Below are positions 27,426 through 34,245 of a stretch of DNA of 34,245 nt, one piece after another. A program made the translations under genes and the position numbers. The DNA is taken from positions 1 through 34,245 of the IMG/VR virus record IMGVR_UViG_3300042562_001170; one strand, given 5' to 3'. Position 1 is the first letter of the stretch. Each line of letters opens with the position of its first letter. This DNA is from a virus. A model generated the notes under the pieces. The model made no database searches, was not told where the DNA came from, and saw only the letters and a program-made list of their open reading frames with translations.

Positions 27426-28868
27426 ATGGCCGCAGATGTAAGCATTACGATGGAAGCCCAGAACAAGGGCGTGATTCAAGCGATGGACCAGGTCGGCAAG
27501 AAAGCCGATCAACTCAATCGCAAGACTCAGGCAATGGGCGGCGGCAGTCAGCGACAGGGTGGATACACGCAGGGGATGGGTGTGCTGGAAGTCTCCCGCG
27601 CCATCGAGGATGCTCAATACGGCATTCGCGGGGTGCTGAACAACATCCCCGGCATCATTCAGTCATTCGGCGGAAGCATGGGGCTTGCCGGTGTTATTTC
27701 GATCACAGCAGTCGCCCTTTCGTTATTCGGCAAAGCCTTGCTTGAAGCCGCAACCGGAATGGACATGGCTGCTGAAAAAGCAGCTTACCTTGAAGCTAGG
27801 ACGAACAAGATGGCTGAGGGGTTAGCGGGAATCCGGGAAAAAGCAGCGAGTGCCAAGCTTGCAAAGGAAATCTCCGCAGCATCCCTCGCCGCCGAGGAGT
27901 TCGTGTCAATCTTTGTGGGGTTTAATCCAAACCCCGAAAGCGCGTTTGAAATCGGGCAAGACAAGATCGAAGAAGCCAGAAGCGCGGCTGATCGACTCGC
28001 TCAGATGAACGAAGAACTGAACAAGCTTCGCGGGGTCGGCGGCGGCGGAAACCCGATAGACATTGGAGTTTCAAGAGCGGAAGAAGACGCCAAGGCGCTT
28101 GAAACTTTGGTCAATGATTTATCTGACCGAGGCGGGGTTCTCGGGTCGATGCTTTCTGCGGGAGAAGGAAACCCAGTCGCGGCGGCAACTAGTGAAATCG
28201 AGAGAATGAATCTCGAAATCGCCAAGACGGAAGCCATCATTGCGGGATCAGACGCGGAGATGAAATCGCTTGAGGAGCAAGCTAAGTCGATGGGCATTAC
28301 GGTTAAGCAATACCTGACCGACCTTGCCGACATGGCAATCAGGGGTCTTGGTAGCGGCGATGCTCTCGACGAGCTGAAACGTCGAGCTAACGCATCCGGC
28401 CCAGAAGCGGAAATCGCGATCAAGAAGTCAAACGCTGAAAGCGAGCTTCGCGACCAAGAGAAACGCAAAAAGATTCTTGAGGATCAGCTGACGATTCTCA
28501 AAGCGCAATCAGACGACGTTGCCAAGCAGAAGGAACTCCGAGACAAGGAAATCGCCGCAAACCAGAAATCACTTGAAGATGCAAAGCGGCGTCTTGAGTC
28601 AGCGCAGGCAGAACTCGCCACGCAGAAAGCCCTGCTCGAAAAGCGCAAGGAGATCGAAGCCGCGAAGCTGGAAGCGAATATCAAAGGAAACCTAGAGGGC
28701 TTCCGCGTTAACCCGTCCGACATGCTTTCCTCTTCCGGCAGGATCGGCGGCAGCGTCAAGGAATACAGCAGCGCGGTTGCGACCGTGAACTACCAGCGGG
28801 AAACGCTTGCTCAACTTAAGAAAATCGCCAGCAACACCGGGAAGGGCAAACCTTTAACTTACGCATAA
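27426..28868 (+). CDS. Tape measure protein (480 aa)
   Basis: The position after G/GT and the composition are diagnostic. The start contains ADVSITMEAQNKGVIQAMDQ, a hydrophobic stretch follows around residues 85-115 (IIQSFGGSMGLAGVISITAV, ALSLFGKALLEA), and long Ala/Glu/Lys/Gln coiled coils fill the rest (ELRDQEKRKKILEDQLTILK; RRLESAQAELATQKALLEKR). It sets tail length and later helps DNA entry. At 480 residues it is short; at about 1.5 angstrom per residue the tail would be some 70 nm. Confidence 0.85.
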   Translation: MAADVSITMEAQNKGVIQAMDQVGKKADQLNRKTQAMGGGSQRQGGYTQGMGVLEVSRAIEDAQYGIRGVLNNIPGIIQSFGGSMGLAGVISITAVALSLFGKALLEAATGMDMAAEKAAYLEARTNKMAEGLAGIREKAASAKLAKEISAASLAAEEFVSIFVGFNPNPESAFEIGQDKIEEARSAADRLAQMNEELNKLRGVGGGGNPIDIGVSRAEEDAKALETLVNDLSDRGGVLGSMLSAGEGNPVAAATSEIERMNLEIAKTEAIIAGSDAEMKSLEEQAKSMGITVKQYLTDLADMAIRGLGSGDALDELKRRANASGPEAEIAIKKSNAESELRDQEKRKKILEDQLTILKAQSDDVAKQKELRDKEIAANQKSLEDAKRRLESAQAELATQKALLEKRKEIEAAKLEANIKGNLEGFRVNPSDMLSSSGRIGGSVKEYSSAVATVNYQRETLAQLKKIASNTGKGKPLTYA

Positions 28869-28869
28869 T

Positions 28870-29775
28870 ATGGCTCGCACCACCTACGGAATCACGACCA
28901 GCGCAATCACTTGGGAGCAAACCAAGTCGGACATCAGCGTCAACGAGACGGGCCTTGCGGAGATCAGCGTTGAGGGTGCCGTGAACTCTCGCGGCATCGG
29001 GATGGAAGCGGCGATTGAGCTGATCCCGTCTTCGCTTCCAAGTGGGGCAAACGGGCCGATTGGTGCCTGCTCGAAATACGCCGGGGCCAAGCTCTCGACG
29101 AAGGGCGCGATGTATGAGGACGGCACTTGGCAGATCAAGGCCACCTACACCAAGAGCGTCTCGCTGACCGCGACATACGACGAGGATGGTGGGGAGCAAT
29201 CGGATGACGACCGATACGAACGGCGGGTGGTGGTTGCCGAGGAGCCGATAATGACGCACCCGGTTGCCATGTTGTTTCCGACCAAGGAGAAAAACAAGCT
29301 GGCCAACCTTCTTGCCAATAATGTTGAGGCGAATCTTAATTACGATCCGGCTGTAGAGGCTAATAATAAAGAGTTCGTCACCCTCAACGCCCAGACGGGG
29401 GAGATGGATGTAAAGGTGGAGTTTGGGGAGCTTGAGGTCACCAAGGGCGATGTGACAGCCTCCCCGCTTGATTACGCTAGACTGATCAAGGCCGGAATCA
29501 TCACATACCAACGCAAGACGGTTCGCCACACTCGTTCCGTTTCCCGGAACAAGCCAGCGGCAAACGCGGATTACAAGCAGGTCGGCACAATCGTCGCATC
29601 GCCGCCAGGAGCGCCAAGTCTGGCATCTGGATACCAGTGGATGCTCACCGGCATTATTGACACCTCTTCCAACGATGAAAGCTGGAGTACTAGCTACGAA
29701 TACGAAGCATCCGCCGCTGGCGGATTCTTGGGAGTGATCTACAAGGGAGGAAACCAGACGACGGACCCCGCATAA
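28870..29775 (+). CDS. Distal tail protein, unassigned (301 aa)
   Basis: It starts one base after the tape measure stop in the context TAATATGG. The protein is beta-rich with many Thr/Ser/Val segments (TTYGITTSAITWEQTKSDIS, AKLSTKGAMYEDGTWQIKAT, YTKSVSLTATYDEDGG). The latter part has YQWMLTGIIDTSSNDESWST, ending Gly-rich. In lambda M and L occupy this place, but I see no motif linking it to either. A tail-tip or baseplate role is an inference from position. Confidence 0.6.
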   Translation: MARTTYGITTSAITWEQTKSDISVNETGLAEISVEGAVNSRGIGMEAAIELIPSSLPSGANGPIGACSKYAGAKLSTKGAMYEDGTWQIKATYTKSVSLTATYDEDGGEQSDDDRYERRVVVAEEPIMTHPVAMLFPTKEKNKLANLLANNVEANLNYDPAVEANNKEFVTLNAQTGEMDVKVEFGELEVTKGDVTASPLDYARLIKAGIITYQRKTVRHTRSVSRNKPAANADYKQVGTIVASPPGAPSLASGYQWMLTGIIDTSSNDESWSTSYEYEASAAGGFLGVIYKGGNQTTDPA

Positions 29776-29776
29776 T

Positions 29777-31072
29777 ATGGCAAACAGCTTCACCAGACCA
29801 CCCCGCGTAGTCGGAGGAAACAAACAAACGATTTCCGCTAAGGATTTCAACGCGCTGTCTCGTGCCATCGAGGAGCTTCAAAACACGATCAGCCCATCAT
29901 CCCCCAAATCGAAGCGGAGGAATGCGCAGCTTGATCCATTCTGGGCGACTATTTCGCAAGTGGAAGGAAGCGACCCCGCGACCTACGAAGTCAGCGTTAA
30001 GCTCGGCTATCTCAGCTACCAGAGCAACACGCCTGCCGCGCAAGCTTCAGACTTGGGGACGACCGGTTGGATCGTCCCGACCATCGCTGGCGTTTCGATG
30101 GAACCGCCCGTGCCGCAAACTGATCCGCCAACGGAGATTCCCAAGCTCCCGCTTCCCGATGTCGAGTCATGGGTTTACCTCCGCGTTAAGACCGACTCTG
30201 ACGGATTCCCGAAAGACGGAGAGGTAACAGTCGAAGCATTCGACGAGGCGCAGGAGTCCATCCACCACATCCGCCTGTCCCCCGAAAGCGACGAGGAAGA
30301 AGGCGACTACTTCTTTCTCATCCTCAAGACCAAATCGGACGGAGGCACACCAGCTCGCCCCGTTGCCGAAAGGCGAATCACCGGCAACCGCGAGATGCCG
30401 AACCAGCTCATCGAGATTCTCAACCTAGGTGAAGAAAGCGAGGCTGGCCGGCAGGAGCTTTACAAGGGTTACGACGTAGCTCTCGACAAGCACGACTTGC
30501 GGACGGTCTTGCAGCAGCAGACCCTCGGCGTGCCGATCATCGAGCCGCTGGCTGCCGAAGTTCCTGCGGTCCCGCCCGTAGTGGTTGACGGAACGGTTGT
30601 AACCCCTGGCACACCGGCAATCCCGCCCGAAGAACCCGGCGATTACATCCGCTGGAGGACGGTCGATGGCCGGACATCGGGGAGCGAGGGAAAGTCATCA
30701 AAGCAGATTGAAGTCCGCGAGCGGCAGCAGGAATTGCCTGGGCAACCGGGGAAAACGAAGAAGGTTGTTGAGGTTGTTGGAAATGATTTCCGCGTAGATG
30801 AGGCAGATATAGGCAGATTTTCTATTCTCGTTGAGGACGGGCTTGTTGTCTCGCTTACGCCTATTGAGCAAACCGGAAAAAACCTCAACCTTTCAATCTA
30901 TTACCTCGACGTTTCAAGTTTGATTTCTGGAGGGACTTGGACATGGGCACCATCCCTAAAGCAAAAGCTTTATTGGAGGAATGGGCTTTATGTCGGCAAT
31001 GCTAATCCAGACGTTGGCGGAATTCCCCCAGCTGGACTCGTCGAGCAGGATCTTTTCGAGCTTACACCATAA
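29777..31072 (+). CDS. Tail-tip/baseplate-associated protein, unassigned (431 aa)
   Basis: It follows its neighbour by one base (TAATATGG again). The N-terminus (GGNKQTISAKDFNALSRAIE) is helical. The middle is beta-rich with Pro-rich linkers (PPVPQTDPPTEIPKLPLPDV; PAVPPVVVDGTVVTPGTPAI), and a final domain starts about residue 335 (GNDFRVDEADIGRFSILVED). The last 300 bp are visibly more AT-rich than the rest, suggesting a separately acquired C-terminal module. Typical of structural proteins at the tail end; function not recognised. Confidence 0.6.
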   Translation: MANSFTRPPRVVGGNKQTISAKDFNALSRAIEELQNTISPSSPKSKRRNAQLDPFWATISQVEGSDPATYEVSVKLGYLSYQSNTPAAQASDLGTTGWIVPTIAGVSMEPPVPQTDPPTEIPKLPLPDVESWVYLRVKTDSDGFPKDGEVTVEAFDEAQESIHHIRLSPESDEEEGDYFFLILKTKSDGGTPARPVAERRITGNREMPNQLIEILNLGEESEAGRQELYKGYDVALDKHDLRTVLQQQTLGVPIIEPLAAEVPAVPPVVVDGTVVTPGTPAIPPEEPGDYIRWRTVDGRTSGSEGKSSKQIEVRERQQELPGQPGKTKKVVEVVGNDFRVDEADIGRFSILVEDGLVVSLTPIEQTGKNLNLSIYYLDVSSLISGGTWTWAPSLKQKLYWRNGLYVGNANPDVGGIPPAGLVEQDLFELTP

Positions 31073-31084
31073 TCATTTACAATC

Positions 31085-31876
31085 ATGGCCTCACGAAACC
31101 ACGCATCAATCTACGGCCTTGTGGCCACCGAAACCGAAGCAAGCACCGGATTCACCGGGACCGTCGGCAATCAAGCGCGCGCATCCATGCCGCTTGCCGA
31201 TGTCGCCTATGAGATCAACATCGCCTTCGACGGCAGCGGAGACGCGGTGACGATCAACCTCGACAACGGGACCGCGACTGGCGATGTGGCGGGAGTCCAA
31301 GCAACCGGGACAATCACATTCACCGCTGCGCCTGTTGCAGACGAAACGATCACCGTCAACGCCATCGTCTACACCTTCAAGGCGTCGGCATCGACCGCAA
31401 CCCAGATCACCATCGGAGCCAACGTAACCGCAACGGCGAGCAACGCAGCCAGCAAGATTGAGCTAAACGATCCCGCTGTTAATGCCGTTTCGGTTGCTGG
31501 CGTCGTCACGATTTCCGCCGCAAACACGGGAACCTACGGGAACGCAATCACGCTCACGGAAGCCGCGACCAACACCTCGGTTAGCGGCAGCGGCACCTTA
31601 ACCGGCGGCATCAACAAAGTCGTGATCACCGGCGACGGCGTGGACGCTTTAGGCGATGCTATCCCGACCTGCTCGGCCATCCACGGCGTCCAAGTGACCT
31701 GCACCAGCGGATCGGTAACGGCAGTCATCACCACCATCGTCAAGGACACCGTGAGCGTCAGCAACGGCTTCCAGACTTGGAGCGTGCCAGGCCGCACTGA
31801 CCTGCTTGAAAACCTCGTCATCACCAGCGCAGCGGTCAACACCGTCGCCAAGGTGATCGTTAGGGCGCGTGACTGA
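31085..31876 (+). CDS. Repetitive beta-domain tail protein (263 aa)
   Basis: Residues about 75-180 carry a module common in phage fibre and tail proteins: ETITVNAIVYTFKASAST, ATQITIGANVTATASNAAS, then VVTISAANTGTYGNAITLTE with GSGTLTGGIN at the end. The N-terminus begins MASRNHASIYGLVATETEAS. Likely surface-exposed, possibly an adhesin or decoration of the tail tip. It has a short leader (CATTTACAATC) and is separated by 73 nt from the next gene, which has its own promoter-like element. Confidence 0.65.
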   Translation: MASRNHASIYGLVATETEASTGFTGTVGNQARASMPLADVAYEINIAFDGSGDAVTINLDNGTATGDVAGVQATGTITFTAAPVADETITVNAIVYTFKASASTATQITIGANVTATASNAASKIELNDPAVNAVSVAGVVTISAANTGTYGNAITLTEAATNTSVSGSGTLTGGINKVVITGDGVDALGDAIPTCSAIHGVQVTCTSGSVTAVITTIVKDTVSVSNGFQTWSVPGRTDLLENLVITSAAVNTVAKVIVRARD

Positions 31877-31914
31877 TTTTGACACCGCCCAAAAGCAAAG
31901 GCTGGAATCCATCC

Positions 31915-31943
31915 TTGCAAACGCAACCCGATTACAATAGTAA
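31915..31943 (+). promoter_or_regulatory. Candidate promoter TTGCAA-N17-TAGTAA
   Basis: TTGCAA (31915-31920) is followed after 17 bp by TAGTAA (31938-31943); the ATG at 31950 starts six bases later. The spacing to the start codon equals that at 24264 within one base. AAACGCAA beside it is the complement of the TTGCGTTT word seen in the other late elements. Confidence 0.45.
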
Positions 31944-31949
31944 AACGCC

Positions 31950-32798
31950 ATGGCAATCACCGCAAATTCCGCCCGCGCCTACACCGGATTGCAGGCCAAC
32001 GCAGAGCCTACAAGCGAGGGGACGACCGGCACGCTGAGTATCGGGCAGGGAGCGACCGTGACGACGCTACCAACCTCGACACAGGCCGTTGTTTTGGCTG
32101 TGGAGGTGGACTCAACTTACACCGTTGCAATTGACCTCACCACATTGATTCCAACGATCACCGGGGCGGGCGTCAACCAGGTCGAGACGGCGACCGCAGC
32201 GGGGACGATCACGGCGAGCGGCAACGCGACAGTTATCGTGACTGGCGATGACATCGCCGGAAGCCCGCTGACCGTTTCCGTTGCGGTTCTCAACACCGAC
32301 ACGGCATCGGCGTGGGCGCAAAAAGTGCGAACCGCGCTTGGTGCCGTTTCAGCAATTACCTCGCTCTACACGGTCGGCGGATCGACAACGGCAATCACGT
32401 TGACCCGTATTGTCAAACGCTACAACGACTCGACGCTCAACATCAGCCTCAACAACGGCACATGCACCGGCATCACTCCAGCTTTGACCAGCGTCAGCAC
32501 GACGCCGGGAATCAACCCTGCGAAATGCTCGCGGATCAGCGGAACGACTTACGACGGAGATGATTTTGAGGGAGTCGCATTAGAAGACGCAAACGATTTT
32601 CAAGCTTTTGCCGCAAGAGCCACGATAGGAGGCGCGGAAATTTCTACTTTGAAATTCCAAGACGAAATTGCATCTGGAGAAATAATTCAGAAATCAACGA
32701 CTCAAGTGGCGCTTACATCGATTAGCAGCGGTGACGACATTACGTTTACTGGAATTGGATCGTATGGAAAAACAATCGTCACACTTTTCTTTAACTGA
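31950..32798 (+). CDS. Repetitive beta-domain tail protein (282 aa)
   Basis: The middle carries another fibre-type module: GTITASGNATVIVTGDDIAG, SPLTVSVAVLNTDTASAWAQ, KVRTALGAVSAITSLYTVGG and NDSTLNISLNNGTCTGITPA. The C-terminal 80 residues (ALEDANDFQAFAARATIGGA) are encoded by clearly more AT-rich DNA than the rest. Probably part of the tail tip or fibre complex. It overlaps the next gene by one base (TGATG). Confidence 0.65.
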   Translation: MAITANSARAYTGLQANAEPTSEGTTGTLSIGQGATVTTLPTSTQAVVLAVEVDSTYTVAIDLTTLIPTITGAGVNQVETATAAGTITASGNATVIVTGDDIAGSPLTVSVAVLNTDTASAWAQKVRTALGAVSAITSLYTVGGSTTAITLTRIVKRYNDSTLNISLNNGTCTGITPALTSVSTTPGINPAKCSRISGTTYDGDDFEGVALEDANDFQAFAARATIGGAEISTLKFQDEIASGEIIQKSTTQVALTSISSGDDITFTGIGSYGKTIVTLFFN

Positions 32799-33145
32799 TG
32801 ACGCCCGCATTCTTCACCCTGCCGGAAGCCAAGACGGACAAGACCTGGGACGGCCTGACCGCTTCCCTGTCATCTGACGGCACCACGTTTGACGACAACC
32901 TCGCGTCCGTGAAGATGACGTTCAAGCTGGCCGGCGTCGAGTCGCTCACCCTGACAAGCGCAGCGTCGCAAATCACCATCACCGACGCCAACGCGTGGCA
33001 GTTTTACGTCAATCCAATCTCCCGCCTCACCCTCGCCGCTGGAGTCCATTCGTGGGCGATTGAGACAACATCGAGCGCATCGCCCGCGAGCATCCAAGAT
33101 TACATGGTCGGAACCATCACCGTCAAAGCCGACTCGACACCATGA
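32798..33145 (+). CDS. Small baseplate-type beta protein (115 aa)
   Basis: The layout, DKTWDGLTASLSSDGTTFDD, then ASVKMTFKLAGVESLTLTSA, then WAIETTSSASPASIQDYMVG and a final TITVKADSTP, is that of the small beta-sandwich proteins (BppU-N-like) placed before fibre genes in many siphophages. These attach fibres to the baseplate. Coupled by TGATG and ATGA to its neighbours. Confidence 0.55.
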   Translation: MTPAFFTLPEAKTDKTWDGLTASLSSDGTTFDDNLASVKMTFKLAGVESLTLTSAASQITITDANAWQFYVNPISRLTLAAGVHSWAIETTSSASPASIQDYMVGTITVKADSTP

Positions 33146-34245
33146 GCGACTACGACCTAATCAACGGCGAGATCATCAACGTGACAATCACGGTTGACGA
33201 GGAAACCGTAACTGGAATTATCAACACCGCAGCGCGTGGACCGGCTGGCGCTGATGGTGGCGGGACGAACAGTATCACCTCAGCCACGACCAGCGACGGC
33301 ACCGCCAACCTCTCGCTGTCCAACGTCACGACGGCGACGGCGACTATTACAGGGATGTCTGTTGCTCCGACAGCCGCGACGACCACCTCGACGACTCAGC
33401 TCGCAACAACGGCCTTCGTGCAGCAGGAGCTTGCGTCGGGAGTCGCGGTGGCGAAGAACCTTGAGTTCTTGGCCCACAACGGCACCGGCGTAACCATCAC
33501 GAAAGGCTCCATCGTTTACATCAACGGAGCGGTCAGCGGCAATCCTCGCATCACGCTCGGGCAGGCAAACAACAACACCAACTCGGCGCGAACGATTGGC
33601 TTCGCAAAGGCAGACATTGCGAACGGCGCGAACGGGTTCGTCATCAGCGAAGGCGAGCTTGAGAATGTCAGGACGGCTGACGCAGATGGGATCATCGGCG
33701 CGGGCAATCAGATCTACCTATCTCCGACAACTCCAGGCGCGTTCACCAGGACCGAGCCTTCCGCCCCAAATCATCTCGTCTACGTCGGCGTCATCACTCG
33801 GGCCAGCACCGGTGTAAATTTGGACGGCAGGATTCTGGTTGGCATCCAGAACGGATACGAACTGAACGAGATTCACGATGTCGCGATCTCCTCGCCTGCC
33901 GCGAAGCAGGTGATCAAGCGCAACGCGGGCAACACGCTTTGGATCAATGAAGCCATTGTCAGTGCCGACGTGTCCGACGCGACCAGCGCAGCGACGGCGA
34001 ACAGGCTGGTGCTGCGGGATGCAAGTGGCGGGACAAATTTTGCGGGCACAGCCATCTTCAACGAGACGCAGATTAGCACTCTCTTTTTCGAGGATTACCA
34101 GGCCTCGGTTGGCGCGACCTTTACCTACAGCGGCACCAGCGCGTCGGACCACCGCATCGCCCTCGGCGCAGGCACGACCGGCGCGGAGCTGTTTGGGGCG
34201 GCGACTCAGAAATCTGCAAACGAGACAATCGGACGGATTACTAAA
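33142..34245 (+). CDS. Tail fibre protein (partial, runs off right edge)
   Basis: From the ATG at 33142 (ATGA overlap) the frame is open for 368 codons to the window end. A short N-terminal attachment part (MSDYDLINGEIINVTITVDE) leads to a collagen-like remnant GPAGADGG and Thr/Ala-rich segments. It continues with a domain common in phage fibres: GSIVYINGAVSGNPRITLGQ, ARTIGFAKADIANGANGFVI, ending PNHLVYVGVITRAS. A later segment (ISTLFFEDYQASVGATFTYS) starts another beta region. Probably the receptor-binding fibre; the tip is outside the window. Confidence 0.8.
   Translation, partial: MSDYDLINGEIINVTITVDEETVTGIINTAARGPAGADGGGTNSITSATTSDGTANLSLSNVTTATATITGMSVAPTAATTTSTTQLATTAFVQQELASGVAVAKNLEFLAHNGTGVTITKGSIVYINGAVSGNPRITLGQANNNTNSARTIGFAKADIANGANGFVISEGELENVRTADADGIIGAGNQIYLSPTTPGAFTRTEPSAPNHLVYVGVITRASTGVNLDGRILVGIQNGYELNEIHDVAISSPAAKQVIKRNAGNTLWINEAIVSADVSDATSAATANRLVLRDASGGTNFAGTAIFNETQISTLFFEDYQASVGATFTYSGTSASDHRIALGAGTTGAELFGAATQKSANETIGRITK

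Noticed and set aside
1-34245. CRISPR array, tRNA, rRNA or integrase gene
   Set aside because: No regularly spaced direct repeats with unique spacers, no cloverleaf or rRNA segments and no tyrosine or serine recombinase motifs were seen.

Overview
This window is a stretch of tailed double-stranded DNA phage (or prophage) genome. It holds a nearly complete head and tail module, a replication module and a long run of tiny early genes, and I see no host housekeeping genes, rRNA or tRNA. The tail is lambda-like in gene order (siphovirus layout) while the coat protein is P22-like. The sequence looks moderately GC-rich by eye, and very few genes have a recognisable Shine-Dalgarno sequence. Most genes are coupled by ATGA or TGATG overlaps, and several module-leading genes may be leaderless. 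That style would fit a host such as Verrucomicrobiota or a similar SD-poor phylum, but this is inference only. Integrase, lysis genes and the end of the tail fibre gene are not in the window, and both ends cut through genes.

Layout. (1) 1-2846, minus strand: a 737-aa fusion of a SNF2/DEAD-like helicase and an amino-DNA methyltransferase, followed by three small coupled genes; the last runs off the left edge. (2) 2847-3079: divergent control region. (3) 3080-11182, plus strand: about 25 small early genes, mostly unknown. They include a ParB-like protein with a 26-bp perfect palindrome inside its gene, a second ParB/sulfiredoxin-fold-like protein, a PD-(D/E)XK RecE/Cas4-like nuclease and a VRR-NUC-like nuclease. 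From 8.9 to 10.5 kb the small ORFs are separated by imperfect repeats that fold like integron attC sites. (4) 11270-14377: replication module with a lambda-O-like initiator carrying six GTAACG iterons phased 11/10/11/10/11 bp, a DnaC-like helicase loader, two small proteins resembling DnaA domain IV, an SSB-like protein and a strong terminator. (5) 14467-16998: a minus-strand HNH-AP2 endonuclease, a Gp88-like cysteine-rich protein, an XRE regulator, an unknown protein and a second strong terminator. (6) 16999-17399: a gene-free stretch full of direct and inverted repeats, a candidate packaging/control site.

(7) 17400-24240, head module: small and large terminase with a long overlap, gpW-like connector, lambda-type portal, ClpP-type prohead protease with a nested scaffold, P22-type coat protein and a terminator hairpin. 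(8) 24298-34245, tail module: head-tail and tail completion proteins, tail tube, the G/GT chaperone pair with a classic G GGA AAG -1 frameshift site, a short tape measure, and distal tail and fibre genes with repetitive beta-rich domains; the last is open at the right edge.

The most interesting signals are: the attC-like repeats between early genes with no integrase in view; the helically phased iterons; the palindrome inside the ParB-like gene; the helicase-methyltransferase fusion; and a recurring TTGCAA-N17-TAnTAn element placed so that transcription would start at or next to the start codon.
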